Below are positions 34,141 through 43,719 of a stretch of DNA of 64,000 nucleotides, in pieces (positions within the stretch are counted from its first letter, which is position 1; every line of letters begins with the position of its first letter). This DNA is from CBDFGK01 sp965247075 (GTDB lineage: Bacteria; Pseudomonadota; Gammaproteobacteria; Pseudomonadales; Halieaceae), in NCBI GenBank assembly GCA_965247075.1, contig CBDFGK010000003.1:1736001-1800000 (forward strand), written 5' to 3'. The notes under the pieces were generated by a model that did not search any database, was not told the DNA's origin, and saw only the letters and a list, made by a program, of their open reading frames with translations. A program made the translations under genes and the position numbers.

Positions 34141-34644
34141 GTGAATAAACATCAAAGAAAAGCTCAGGAAAGCCTCCATATACAAAGCGTAAACTTAAGA
34201 GAGAGTAGGGTTTCTGTACGAGATGATATCTATGTAGACGTCCTGGAGAGAGACGAGACGATACCTCAGAGCTTTAAATCGTTTATAAAAATCCGAGAAA
34301 CTGTCCTCGAAGATAAAGAGGGCAGTGAATGCTGGGACTATCGTTTTGTATACTCCGTAGGGATAAGATTAATCTCGAAGGATGAGGAAGATCAGAGTTC
34401 TGAAGATTCGTATAATCCCCTAGTGGAAATTGTAGGTGTATTCGAAGCTCGATACATTTCTTTTGATCACTTAGATGAGGATGTGCTATTGGCGTTCTCT
34501 GTTGATAACGTTGGATATCATGTGTGGCCCTATTGGCGGGAACTTGTGCAGTCCTCATGTGCGAGGATTAACCTGCATCCATCTATAGAAGTTGCTACAT
34601 ATCGGATCAATAAAAAAGCGGGTGAAGAGGAAGAAACAGACTAG
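34141..34644 (+). CDS. SecB-like chaperone of a TAC module
   Basis: A 167-residue protein. The segment AFSVDNVGYHVWPYWRELV followed by QSSCARINLHPSI corresponds to the SecB motif in which a Tyr-rich strand leads into the REL helix and the conserved proline-rich end. The first half shows strands separated by acidic loops, as in SecB. The acidic tail (EEEETD) also fits. A SecB-like protein directly after a HigBA-like pair matches the TAC arrangement known from Mycobacterium tuberculosis (Rv1955-Rv1957). The GTG at 34141 is the first good start after the antitoxin stop. Confidence 0.75.
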   Translation: MNKHQRKAQESLHIQSVNLRESRVSVRDDIYVDVLERDETIPQSFKSFIKIRETVLEDKEGSECWDYRFVYSVGIRLISKDEEDQSSEDSYNPLVEIVGVFEARYISFDHLDEDVLLAFSVDNVGYHVWPYWRELVQSSCARINLHPSIEVATYRINKKAGEEEETD

Positions 34645-34843
34645 GAATAGAGGAGCCCTTGGAAGTTGAGAAGCGCTTTGCGGCTGGCCTTAACTTCTCC
34701 AAGATCCAGAGTAGCATCATTCATAGGCTGGTATTTGAGTCTAAGCAAGTTGATCCCCGCTCGGCCAGTTGATGCGCAAATTCCTTACCCAGGCCAGCAG
34801 AGGCTCCATTATAGTGGCCGTTCTACCGTTGAATGGGAATCAT

Positions 34844-35725
34844 ATGCTGAACCGCTGGTTACTGTCAGTCCTGCTGGCGCTGTTCGCGGTGCCGGCCCCA
34901 GAAGTACAGGCAGCCAATGACAGGCTGTTGTTCTGGGAGGTGCCGACCGACCGGGGTACCACCTGGCTGCTGGGCTCCATGCATTTGGCTCGTGCGGATA
35001 TCTATCCCTTGCGCAGCGAGATCATGTCGGCTTTCGAAACAGCGGGCACGCTGGTGGTGGAGGTCGATATTGGTGGCGCCAACCTATTGGCAGTGCAGCA
35101 GAGAATGCTGGAGTTGGGCACCTATCCTGCCGGTGAGTCCATTCTGGATGATCTCTCTGCCCAGACCTGGCAAGACCTGCAGGCGCGCCTGGAAGCCGGC
35201 GGCTTGCCCGCCTTCATGATGATGCAGATGAAACCGGGGCTGGTGGTTACCACCCTCACTACCATGGAAATGATCAAGCTGGGTTTAAATCCAGAGCTGG
35301 GTGTTGATAGGCATTTTCTGACGCTGGCGCGGGGCAACAAGACCATTGTCGAGTTGGAGACAGTAGATCAGCAGATTGGTCTGCTACTGGACTTTCCCAA
35401 CCCGAACCTGCTGGTGCAGCAAACCCTGCTCCGGATGGACAACCTGAAAGCGACCATGAATGAGCTGATCAGCACGTGGAAGCAGGGTGATGCCCAGGGC
35501 TTGCGCAAGTTAGTGCTCGCAGACGAGCTCAGTCGCCATCCGCAACTCCGACCCCTGCACGAGCGGCTGTTTGATAGGCGCAATCGCGCCATGACTGAAC
35601 GCATTGTGCAGTTGCAGCGCCAGGGTGGTGACCATTTTGTAGTGGTGGGTGCCGGACACCTGCCAGGTGATCAGGGTATTATTGGGCTGCTTAAAAGACG
35701 GGGACAAAAGCCCCGCCAACTGTAA
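34844..35725 (+). CDS. TraB/GumN family protein
   Basis: A 293-residue exported protein with signal peptide (LLSVLLALFAVPAPEVQA). It carries the family's two GxxH motifs: LLGSMHLA at the N-terminus and VVVGAGHLPGDQGII at the C-terminus, with VVEVDI and GVDRHFL between. The family is related to erythromycin esterase/Tiki proteases, and bacterial members are presumed metallohydrolases. It is followed 11 bases later by an SDR gene. Confidence 0.9.
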   Translation: MLNRWLLSVLLALFAVPAPEVQAANDRLLFWEVPTDRGTTWLLGSMHLARADIYPLRSEIMSAFETAGTLVVEVDIGGANLLAVQQRMLELGTYPAGESILDDLSAQTWQDLQARLEAGGLPAFMMMQMKPGLVVTTLTTMEMIKLGLNPELGVDRHFLTLARGNKTIVELETVDQQIGLLLDFPNPNLLVQQTLLRMDNLKATMNELISTWKQGDAQGLRKLVLADELSRHPQLRPLHERLFDRRNRAMTERIVQLQRQGGDHFVVVGAGHLPGDQGIIGLLKRRGQKPRQL

Positions 35726-35736
35726 AGGGATTGACG

Positions 35737-36441
35737 ATGTCTGCAGGTAAAACTATTGCGCTGGTTACCGGCGCCTCGGCCGGTATTGGTGCTGAATTTT
35801 GTCGCCAACTGGCCGTTGGGTGTGATGTGATAATCGCGACGGGCCGCCGCGAAGAGCGGCTACAGGCACTGGCAGACGAGCTGTCAGGTCAGGTGGAGAT
35901 GCACCTGTTGGTGGCGGACCTGACGAGCAGAGAAGGACTGACCCGGCTCATAGAAATGCTGCGTCAAAAAGGTCCGGTGGATTACCTGGTTAACAACGCC
36001 GGTTTTGGCGCCCTTGGCCATTTTTCCGAAACGGATCTTGAGCCGCAGCAACAGATGATAGCCCTGCACATTGATGTCACAGTAGCCCTCACTCGCGCCG
36101 CCTTACCGTTTATGAAGGAGAAGGGCGTGGGCACTATTATTAATGTGTCTTCCATGTCGGCATTTAATGCCAATGCCATGGTCACGGTATATGGCGCCAG
36201 CAAGGCTTTTCTCAACCATTTCTCCGAAGGCCTGCAGTTGGAGCTCCAGGATACGGGCATCAAGGTGCAAGCCCTGTGCCCTGGCTATACCCGCAGTGAT
36301 TTTCACGGCCGGGACAGCATGACGGGCTTCAGCACCGATATGGTGCCCGATGAGATGTGGATGGAGGCCTCAGAGGTGGTGGCAATCAGCCTGGCAGCGC
36401 TGGAGGGAGATCAGGTTATCGTGCAGGCTATGGAGAAATAG
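35737..36441 (+). CDS. Short-chain dehydrogenase/reductase (YqjQ/DltE-like)
   Basis: A 234-residue SDR with TGASAGIGAEF, NNAGFGALG, the catalytic serine (NVSSMSAF) and YGASKAFLNHFSEGL. The QALCPGYTRSDFH segment is typical of the DltE/YqjQ branch of general oxidoreductases. Substrate unknown. It shares a transcript with the TraB-family gene. Confidence 0.9.
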   Translation: MSAGKTIALVTGASAGIGAEFCRQLAVGCDVIIATGRREERLQALADELSGQVEMHLLVADLTSREGLTRLIEMLRQKGPVDYLVNNAGFGALGHFSETDLEPQQQMIALHIDVTVALTRAALPFMKEKGVGTIINVSSMSAFNANAMVTVYGASKAFLNHFSEGLQLELQDTGIKVQALCPGYTRSDFHGRDSMTGFSTDMVPDEMWMEASEVVAISLAALEGDQVIVQAMEK

Positions 36442-36459
36442 TTTGTCCGCGTAGGGTCA

Positions 36460-36512
36460 AAAGTTATGGGGCCGAAAGTTATGGGGCCGAAAGTTATGGG
36501 GTCAGAGTAAAA
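36460..36512. repeat. 15-bp tandem repeat joined to a REP-like half-site
   Basis: Two full and one partial copy of AAAGTTATGGGGCCG lead into GGGGTCAGAGTAAAA (36498-36512), the same 15-mer that begins the palindrome at 22464. It lies between convergent genes. There is no matching second arm here, so it is a half-element. Confidence 0.7.
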
Positions 36513-36527
36513 TCTCCGCGCACTGCA

Positions 36528-37658
36528 CTACGTGCCCAGCAATCTTTCCAAAATTCGCTGATACACTCGTGCCAACGCCTCAATATCATCCACCCGTACA
36601 CACTCGTCCACCTTGTGAATAGTGGCGTTTACAGGTCCCAGTTCCAGTACCTGCGCGCCGGTGGGCGCAATAAAGCGACCGTCTGATGTGCCACCGGCGG
36701 TGGACAGCCGCGCCGGTAGACCCAGGCAATCCTCAATGCTCGCCACCGTGGCATCTACCAATGCGCCGCTGCCGGTGATAAAGGGCTGCCCACTGAGATT
36801 CCAGTTGAGCTTATAGTCCAGGTCGTGCCGGTCGAGTATGGCCTCAGTGCGCTGTTGTAACTGCTGTGCTGTTACTTCTGTACTGAAGCGAAAGTTGAAT
36901 ACCACATCCAGTTGACCCGGGATAACATTGGTGGCCCCGGTACCGCCGTTGATATTGGAAATCTGGAACGAGGTGGGTGGGAAAAACCCGGTGCTCTCAT
37001 CCCAGCTTTCTGCGGCGAGAGCGGTGAGGGCGGGTGTGGCGCGATGAATAGGGTTGTCGGCGAGTTGGGGGTAGGCGATATGCCCCTGCATGCCGTGTAC
37101 CGTCATTTCACAACCGAGGCTGCCGCGCCGGCCATTTTTAATGACATCGCCCAACTTGTTCTCACTGGACGGCTCTCCGACCAGGCACCAGTCTATGCTC
37201 TTGTTTTGCTGTTGCAGCCAGTCCATCACCTTAACCGTACCGTCGATGGCCGGACCCTCCTCATCGCTGGTGATAAGAAAACCAACTCGGCCGGGGTGGT
37301 CAGGATATTGGGCGACAAACTGTTCGCAGGCTACGATCATGGCGGCCAGGCTGGCTTTCATGTCGGCGGCGCCGCGGCCATAGAGGACACCGTCTTCAAC
37401 CGTAGGCTCGAAGGGCGGGTACTTCCAGGCGTCTTCCGGGCCGGTGGGCACCACATCGGTATGGCCGGCAAAAACCAGGATAGGTCCCTCGCTACCGTGC
37501 TCTGCCCACAGGTTTTCAACCTCGCCGAAGCGCAAATGTTCGCAGCGAAAACCGCAGGCTTGCAGGCGCTGGGCCATCAACTCCTGGCAGCCAACGTCGT
37601 TGGGTGTAATCGAAGCCCGGCTGATGAGCTCGCGACAAAGTTCCAGTGCACTGGTCAC
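36528..37658 (-). CDS. dapE: Succinyl-diaminopimelate desuccinylase
   Basis: A 376-residue M20 metallopeptidase-type enzyme of the succinylase route to meso-diaminopimelate. Metal ligands are visible in FAGHTDVVPTG and YGRGAADMKAS, the catalytic Glu in SDEEGPAIDGT, and a late ligand in LELGPVNATIHKVDE. The GTG at 37658, 11 bases after dapD, gives the standard length; the longer ATG reading would extend well into dapD. Confidence 0.95.
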   Translation of the reverse strand: MTSALELCRELISRASITPNDVGCQELMAQRLQACGFRCEHLRFGEVENLWAEHGSEGPILVFAGHTDVVPTGPEDAWKYPPFEPTVEDGVLYGRGAADMKASLAAMIVACEQFVAQYPDHPGRVGFLITSDEEGPAIDGTVKVMDWLQQQNKSIDWCLVGEPSSENKLGDVIKNGRRGSLGCEMTVHGMQGHIAYPQLADNPIHRATPALTALAAESWDESTGFFPPTSFQISNINGGTGATNVIPGQLDVVFNFRFSTEVTAQQLQQRTEAILDRHDLDYKLNWNLSGQPFITGSGALVDATVASIEDCLGLPARLSTAGGTSDGRFIAPTGAQVLELGPVNATIHKVDECVRVDDIEALARVYQRILERLLGT

Positions 37659-37669
37659 AGTAGCGCTAC

Positions 37670-38704
37670 TCAATTGTGAGCGTGAAGTTCTTCGTTCAGG
37701 CTGATGCTGGAACGATTGGCCAGACACTCGACCATACCGGTGACAGAATTGCGGCGAAACAGCAGGTCCGATTGGCCGGCCAATTCGCGGGCTTTCACGG
37801 CGCCGACTATAACGCCCTCTTTATCCTGCACCGTGACCTTGGTGCCGGCGGTTATATACAGGCCGGCCTCCACGGTACAGCGGTCGCCCAGTGGAATACC
37901 AATACCGGCGTTGGCGCCCAGCAGGCAGTTGCTACCCATGGAATTAACAATATCGCCGCCGCCGGACAGGGTGCCCATGATAGAGGCTCCACCACCCACA
38001 TCCGAGCCTTGCCCCACCATGATGCCGGCAGAAATACGCCCTTCAATCATGCCCGGCCCCTCTGTGCCGGCGTTAAAGTTCACAAAGCCTTCGTGCATGA
38101 TGGTTGTGCCCTCGCCGAGATATGCTCCCAGGCGAACCCGGGCGGTATGCGCGATACGCACACCAGAGGGAACCACGTAGTTGGTCATTTTGGGAAATTT
38201 GTCGATGCAACTGACTTCCAGGTTGCGCCCGTCCAGGCGCGCCTGTAATTGGCGTTGATTGAGTTCACTGATGTCTATGGCGCCTTCGCTGGTCCAGGCC
38301 ACGTTTGGCAGTGCGGCAAAGATACCGTCGAGGTTGGTGTCGTGCGGCTTTACCAGTCGATGGGAGAGCAGGTGCAGTTTTAAATAGGCTTCCGGTACTG
38401 TTTCAGGCGCGCTGTCCTGTGCCAATACTACCGCGACCAGTGGTCCAGAGGAGTGCTCCATAGGCGCCAACCGCGCGGCTAATTCCGTTTCACCGGCGCT
38501 GGCCAGTGCCTCGCACAAGGTGGGGATAAGAGCTTTATCCAGCGACAGCGTACAGTTGCCGCCGGTATAGCCCAGCGCTGCCAGGGCGGTGCTCAGATCA
38601 GTGGCCGGGGCCAGCAGTGGTTTGGGGTAGAATATTTCCAGCCATTCACCGTTGCTATTGTGGGTGCCGACACCAATGCCGAGTGCGTAGAGACTGTTAC
38701 TCAT
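37670..38704 (-). CDS. dapD: 2,3,4,5-tetrahydropyridine-2,6-dicarboxylate N-succinyltransferase
   Basis: A 344-residue DapD of the long type found in Pseudomonas. The C-terminal half is a left-handed beta-helix of hexapeptide repeats (VRIAHTARVRLGAYLGEG, then GISAGIMVGQG-like turns). It succinylates tetrahydrodipicolinate with succinyl-CoA. Part of the dap block on the minus strand. Confidence 0.96.
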   Translation of the reverse strand: MSNSLYALGIGVGTHNSNGEWLEIFYPKPLLAPATDLSTALAALGYTGGNCTLSLDKALIPTLCEALASAGETELAARLAPMEHSSGPLVAVVLAQDSAPETVPEAYLKLHLLSHRLVKPHDTNLDGIFAALPNVAWTSEGAIDISELNQRQLQARLDGRNLEVSCIDKFPKMTNYVVPSGVRIAHTARVRLGAYLGEGTTIMHEGFVNFNAGTEGPGMIEGRISAGIMVGQGSDVGGGASIMGTLSGGGDIVNSMGSNCLLGANAGIGIPLGDRCTVEAGLYITAGTKVTVQDKEGVIVGAVKARELAGQSDLLFRRNSVTGMVECLANRSSISLNEELHAHN

Positions 38705-38731
38705 GATATTTTCCTGGGGCTGCTGTTTTCT

Positions 38732-39088
38732 TTACAGAGTGTGTTGATGAAATAATTTCCGGTAGTTTTGCGCGGCGAAGCCAACATGGCAACTGGTGCC
38801 GGTATCCAGTAGTGGACGTTTGATCAGTGTCGGTTGTGCCATTACCGCCTGCAGGGCGGAGTCCTGAGCCATGTTTTCTCGCAGTTGGGCATCCAATTGT
38901 TTCCAACCGGTGCTGCGGCGATTGACCAGGGTTTCCCAGCCCAGTTCATCGAGCCAGGCCTGCACCTGTGTTTCGGTCAGGCCGTCGACACGGAAATCGT
39001 GAAACCTGTAGTCGATATTGTGTAGCTCCAGCCAGCGGCGAGCTTGCTTGACGGTGTCGCAGTTCTTGATGCCGTACAGGGTGATCAA
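38732..39088 (-). CDS. ArsC/Spx-family (YffB-like) protein
   Basis: A 118-residue thioredoxin-fold protein beginning ITLYGIKNCDTVKQARRWL, where the single Cys in KNCDT takes the place of CxxC. LIKRPLLD is the conserved cis-Pro/Arg region of the arsenate reductase-like family. YffB-type members lie next to dap genes in many gammaproteobacteria; they are probably glutathione-dependent thiol reductases, not arsenate reductases. Confidence 0.92.
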   Translation of the reverse strand: MITLYGIKNCDTVKQARRWLELHNIDYRFHDFRVDGLTETQVQAWLDELGWETLVNRRSTGWKQLDAQLRENMAQDSALQAVMAQPTLIKRPLLDTGTSCHVGFAAQNYRKLFHQHTL

Positions 39089-39191
39089 GAGGTTCTCCAG
39101 ACGCTGCTAAAAGGGCCGCGTAGCATAGCAAATCTGTCGAATCTGTGCATACTACGCGCCATGCCAGGTCGCTGCGGTGTAAATTCACACC

Positions 39192-39845
39192 CTAGGCTTT
39201 TTGGGTCTTTTTCGGGTGCTTGCGCTGCGGGTAGCAGGTGGTACAGATTTCGCAGACGGTGCCGTCGCAGCCACGGGCGCTGCAATATTCGCGCCCGTAA
39301 TAGATGATCTGCAGATGCAGCGCATTCCATGATTCCCTGGGGAACAATCGTTGCAGGTCTTTTTCTGTCTGGCTGACATTTTTTCCGCTGCTCAGGCCCC
39401 AGCGTTGCGCCAGCCGGTGAATATGGGTATCAACGGCAAAGGCGGGCACGCCGAAGGCCTGCGACATCACTACGCTGGCAGTTTTGTGACCGACCCCGGG
39501 CAACTGTTCCAGTGCCGCCATATCGGCCGGTACTTCGCCCTGATGCTGCTCGACCAGAATTTCACTGAGCCCTTTAATGGCCTTTGATTTTTGTGGTGAC
39601 AAACCGCAGGGTCGAATAATCGCGCGGATGTCTGCTACATTCTGTGACGCCATATCGCGGGCATTGTCAGCCAGTTCAAACAGAGCCGGGGTCACCGTGT
39701 TAACACGCTCATCCGTGCACTGGGCGCTCAGTAAAACAGCAACCAGCAGGGTGTATGGATCTTGGTGATCCAGTGGAATAGGCGGCTGGGGATACAGTCT
39801 CTGCAATTGCTTGAGAATGTATTCAACCCGTTGCTGTTTCAGCAT
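39192..39845 (-). CDS. nth: Endonuclease III (DNA glycosylase/AP lyase)
   Basis: A 217-residue base-excision-repair enzyme removing oxidised pyrimidines. The helix-hairpin-helix LPGVGHKTASVV contains the catalytic Lys, and FAVDTHIHR holds the catalytic Asp. The iron-sulphur loop reads CSARGC, then CEICTTC, a cysteine spacing different from E. coli Nth, with extra cysteines. The ATG at 39845 starts the family N-terminus, seven bases after the dapC stop. Confidence 0.94.
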   Translation of the reverse strand: MLKQQRVEYILKQLQRLYPQPPIPLDHQDPYTLLVAVLLSAQCTDERVNTVTPALFELADNARDMASQNVADIRAIIRPCGLSPQKSKAIKGLSEILVEQHQGEVPADMAALEQLPGVGHKTASVVMSQAFGVPAFAVDTHIHRLAQRWGLSSGKNVSQTEKDLQRLFPRESWNALHLQIIYYGREYCSARGCDGTVCEICTTCYPQRKHPKKTQKA

Positions 39846-39852
39846 CAGCGTG

Positions 39853-41043
39853 TCACAAGCCTTCGCAGAATGTGCGAATTCTCTGCGCTGCTTCAATGCA
39901 CTGCTCCACGGGCGCTACCAGCGCCATGCGCACGTGGTTTTCACCCGGATTACCGCGGCCACTATCACGTCCCAGAAACTGTCCGGGCAATACGGTCAAA
40001 TGCTGCTGTTGATACAGGCCAGCGGCGAATTCGGTGTCCGAAACCGGTGTTAGTGGCCACAGGTAGAAGCCGGCCGGCGGGCGCTCAAGCGACAGCAAAT
40101 CCCCAAGTATTGCCAGTACCGCCGAGAATTTCTGCCGATATAGCCGGCGGTTTTCACACACATGCTCCTCGTTAGACCAGGCCGCAGCACTGGCCCACTG
40201 ATGCTGCAGGGGCAGGGCGCAGCCCTGGTAGGTTCGATACATCAAAAATCGCTGCATGAGGCTGGCATCACCCGCTACAAAACCCGAACGCAAACCGGGC
40301 AGGTTGGAACGCTTGGAGAGACTGTGGAAGACGATGCAGTTGTGGTAATCCTCAACGCCTGCCAGTGGGCAGGCCTGTAGCAAGCCCGGCGGTGGTGTGT
40401 CTTCATCGGCGTATATTTCCGAGTAACACTCGTCGCCGGCGATCACAAAATCGTGCTCTTGCGCCAACTCGACCAGGCGCACCAACTGCTGCAGGTCCAT
40501 TACCGCACCGGTGGGGTTGCCGGGTGTGCAGATGTAGAGCAGTTGGCAGCGTTGCCAGGTGTCGGCGGGTACTGCGTCAAAGTCTGGCAGCAAGCCGTGC
40601 TCAACGCGGCAGTCCAGGAATACGGGCTGGGCGCCGGCTAACAGGGCTGCACCTTCGTAGATCCGGTAGAACGGGTTTGGGCACAACACCAGCGGAGCTG
40701 ACTGCCGGTCAACTACTGTCTGGGCAATGGCGAACAATGCTTCCCGGGTGCCGGCCACGGGCAGTACCTGGCTGTTCGGGTCGACTGCTGCCAACTGAAA
40801 TCGTTGTTGCAGCCAGTTGGCGATCGTCTCGCGCAATTCAGGGATGCCACGTGTAGACGGATACGTCGCCAACAACGGCAGTTTCTCCATCAATATTTGT
40901 TGCACAAAATCCGGCGCCGCGTGTTGAGGCTCGCCTATGCCCAGGCTGATAGCGGCCAGGTCTACCGGTGGTTGCAGTGGTTCGAATAACCGGCGCAGTT
41001 TTTCGAATGGGTAGGGTTGCAACAAGTTGAGATCAGAATTCAT
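39853..41043 (-). CDS. dapC: Succinyldiaminopimelate transaminase
   Basis: A 396-residue fold-type I PLP aminotransferase. The N-terminal segment SLGIGEPQHAAP and the PLP lysine motif SLSKRSNLPGLRSGF are clear, as is the C-terminal VRMALV. In this neighbourhood (glnD before it, dapD and dapE after it) it is the enzyme that aminates N-succinyl-2-amino-6-ketopimelate. It lies six bases after glnD. Confidence 0.94.
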   Translation of the reverse strand: MNSDLNLLQPYPFEKLRRLFEPLQPPVDLAAISLGIGEPQHAAPDFVQQILMEKLPLLATYPSTRGIPELRETIANWLQQRFQLAAVDPNSQVLPVAGTREALFAIAQTVVDRQSAPLVLCPNPFYRIYEGAALLAGAQPVFLDCRVEHGLLPDFDAVPADTWQRCQLLYICTPGNPTGAVMDLQQLVRLVELAQEHDFVIAGDECYSEIYADEDTPPPGLLQACPLAGVEDYHNCIVFHSLSKRSNLPGLRSGFVAGDASLMQRFLMYRTYQGCALPLQHQWASAAAWSNEEHVCENRRLYRQKFSAVLAILGDLLSLERPPAGFYLWPLTPVSDTEFAAGLYQQQHLTVLPGQFLGRDSGRGNPGENHVRMALVAPVEQCIEAAQRIRTFCEGL

Positions 41044-41049
41044 ACTGGT

Positions 41050-43719
41050 TTACGCCGCCGCCTGTTCGTCCAGTTCCTTGCAGATTGCCGCCTGGATATT
41101 GGCGGACAGCTCGGCATCATTAATGGGCCGTTGTTGTCCGTCAGTAATGAAAAAGACATCTTCTACCCGCTCGCCGAGGGTGGTAATTTTGGCTGCCTGT
41201 AGTTCAATGCCGTAGTCGCAAAAAATTTGTCCGATACGGGCCAGCAGGCCCGGCCGGTCGGGGGTTATTACTGCCAGTATGCTGACCTGTTTGGCCGGAT
41301 CAATGCTCATGGTGGTCTGGGTGGGAATTGAGAAGGCCTTGATCTGGCGGGGTACGCGTCTATGAACGACCTCAGGGTAGCGATCCTTGTTCTGCAACTG
41401 CTCGGTAAGAAAATTGATGATGTGGCGGATGCGCTCGGAATCCCGGGAGATGGAGCTACCATCAGCATCGAGCACATAGAACGTGTCCATGGTCATAGCG
41501 TCAACCGAGCTGTACACGCGGGCATCGTGCACACTCAGGTCAAGCTGTTCCAGAGCTGCGGCGATCACTGCGAACAAGTATCCCTGGGCGCGGGCATAAA
41601 TAAAAATCTGCGTAGCCGAGGCTCCCTGCAACCGGCTATCCGGTTTGATTAGTACCAATGGGGTCTCATTGTCGAAATGCTGGGCAATCGATTCTGTGTG
41701 CCAGACGATGTCTTCAACGTGTTCGCGCAGGAAATAATCCTCGCCGCTTTCGCCCCACAGTTCTTCAATTTCTTCAGCGATAAAGCCGCAGTCTTCCAAC
41801 TGTTCCATGGCTTTTCTTTGCACGTCGGCAATCCACTGTTGCTTGTCAACCTGCTTGTCCAGGCCGCGTCGCAAGGCGCGACGAGTTTCGGTATACAGCC
41901 GTCGCAGCAGTGAGCCACGCCAGGCGTTCCACAGTGTTGGATTGGTGGCGTTGATATCTGCCACCGTCAGCGCCAACAGGTAACCCAGCCTGGTTTCGTC
42001 ACCCACAGCGACAGCGAATTCCTGAATAACTTCAGGGTCCGATATATCCTCGCGCTGGGCCACGCTCGACATAAGCAAATGCTTTTCGATCAGCCAGCAG
42101 ACCAGCTCGGTATCCTCGCTGCTGATGGAATGCTTTTCACAAAAAAGCCTGGCGTCGATGGCGCCCAGCTCAGAGTGATCGCCACCTCGGCCCTTGCCGA
42201 TGTCGTGGTAGAGGCCGGCAATGTAGAGCAGTTCCATCTTGGGCAGGCGACTGGCCACGCGACTGGTAACCGGAAATAGCTCCCGGTATTGAGGAAACAG
42301 GAAGCGCCGCATGTTGGCGATAACTTCCAGAGTATGTGCATCTACCGTGTATATATGAAAAAGGTCGTGTTGCATCTGGCCGACAATTTTGCCGAACTCA
42401 GGCAGGTATTTGCCCAGTACCCCGTAGCGATTCATGCGCCGCAGTTGTAGCGCCAGCTTGTGCGGCGCCCGCAAAATATCCATAAACAGGCGCCGATTGT
42501 GCGCACCCCGCCGGAAATCTGCGTTGATCAGGTCGCTATGATCACGAATCAGGCGGATGGTGGCCACGTGCACACCGTCGATACGCTCATGCTGGGCGCA
42601 CAGCAGAAATACTTCCAGCAGGGCCGATGGCGTCGCGCTGAACACATCGTCGGCACGCGCTTGCAGGTAGCCATTGCGGATCTGAAAACGCGAATTGATT
42701 ACGGCAACTTCTTCCGGGCCATCGGCGCGCAAAATTACCTGGTCGAAATGCTGCATCAGTACTTCGTTGAGTTGTCCCAGCGCCAGCACCCAGCGATAGT
42801 ACTGCTGCATAAACTGCTCTACTGCCAGGCGTATATTGCTGTCTTCATAACCGAACATACCCGCCAGTTCCCGCTGGTGGTCAAACAACAGGCGATCTTC
42901 TTCCCGGCCGGCAATCAGGTGCAGGGCGTAGCGCACCCGCCACAAAAAGTCGCGACCCCTGAGCAGAATGTCCAATTCATCTTCAGTCAGAAAATTGAGT
43001 TTCTGCAGAGCCGCAGGGTCACTTAGTCCGAACTGGCGCAGGGCAATCCAGCCTATCATCTGGATGTCGCGCAGACCGCCGGGAGAGCCTTTTACATTGG
43101 GCTCAAGATTGTATTCTGTATCCGCATATTTTGTGTGACGAACCGCCTGTTCTTTCCACTTGGCGCGGAAGAACTCTGCGCTGGGCCACATTTTTTCTGG
43201 GCTGATACTGTCGTGCATGGCGTGCAGCAGTTTTTCAGAGCCGCGAATGAGCCGCGATTCCATGAGTGCGGTTACGGCGGTGATGTCGTCGGTGGCGGTT
43301 TGTCGGCATTGCTCCAGCGTTCGCACGCTGTGGCCGATGTCCAGCTTCACATCCCATAGCAAGGTAATGAATTGCTCAACCTGGGTCTGGTAACCGGCGG
43401 GGTCGCCGTCTACCAGTATGAGCAGATCAATATCCGAGTGTGGGTGCAGTTCGCCACGCCCGTATCCCCCCACGGCGATCAGCGTAATGTCGCAGTCGTC
43501 CCACGAGAAGCGATCCCAGATGCAGGCTAGCAGCTCGTCGACGAAGGCGGCGCGTAACCGGATCAATTCCTCTATATCGCGACCGTCCCGGAACTGCTGA
43601 TCGAGATAGAGGCGCGCCCGTTCACAGGCGCTTTTAAGGGCGGTGACAGGGTTGTCGCCGACGCTACAGTTGTTCCGTAACAGCTCTGGCTCCACCAGTG
43701 CGGGAGGCAGAGCGCGCAT
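41050..43719 (-). CDS. glnD: Bifunctional [protein-PII] uridylyltransferase/uridylyl-removing enzyme
   Basis: An 889-residue GlnD, the nitrogen sensor that uridylylates and de-uridylylates PII proteins in response to glutamine. The nucleotidyltransferase motif GGYGRGELHPHSDIDLLI is near residue 80, the HD hydrolase motif YHDIGKGRGGDHS in the middle, and two ACT domains at the C-terminus (VHDARVYSSVDAM, LLARIGQIFCDYGIELQAA). The ATG at 43719 overlaps the map stop (TAATG) and gives the E. coli length; an upstream in-frame start is not needed. Confidence 0.96.
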   Translation of the reverse strand: MRALPPALVEPELLRNNCSVGDNPVTALKSACERARLYLDQQFRDGRDIEELIRLRAAFVDELLACIWDRFSWDDCDITLIAVGGYGRGELHPHSDIDLLILVDGDPAGYQTQVEQFITLLWDVKLDIGHSVRTLEQCRQTATDDITAVTALMESRLIRGSEKLLHAMHDSISPEKMWPSAEFFRAKWKEQAVRHTKYADTEYNLEPNVKGSPGGLRDIQMIGWIALRQFGLSDPAALQKLNFLTEDELDILLRGRDFLWRVRYALHLIAGREEDRLLFDHQRELAGMFGYEDSNIRLAVEQFMQQYYRWVLALGQLNEVLMQHFDQVILRADGPEEVAVINSRFQIRNGYLQARADDVFSATPSALLEVFLLCAQHERIDGVHVATIRLIRDHSDLINADFRRGAHNRRLFMDILRAPHKLALQLRRMNRYGVLGKYLPEFGKIVGQMQHDLFHIYTVDAHTLEVIANMRRFLFPQYRELFPVTSRVASRLPKMELLYIAGLYHDIGKGRGGDHSELGAIDARLFCEKHSISSEDTELVCWLIEKHLLMSSVAQREDISDPEVIQEFAVAVGDETRLGYLLALTVADINATNPTLWNAWRGSLLRRLYTETRRALRRGLDKQVDKQQWIADVQRKAMEQLEDCGFIAEEIEELWGESGEDYFLREHVEDIVWHTESIAQHFDNETPLVLIKPDSRLQGASATQIFIYARAQGYLFAVIAAALEQLDLSVHDARVYSSVDAMTMDTFYVLDADGSSISRDSERIRHIINFLTEQLQNKDRYPEVVHRRVPRQIKAFSIPTQTTMSIDPAKQVSILAVITPDRPGLLARIGQIFCDYGIELQAAKITTLGERVEDVFFITDGQQRPINDAELSANIQAAICKELDEQAAA

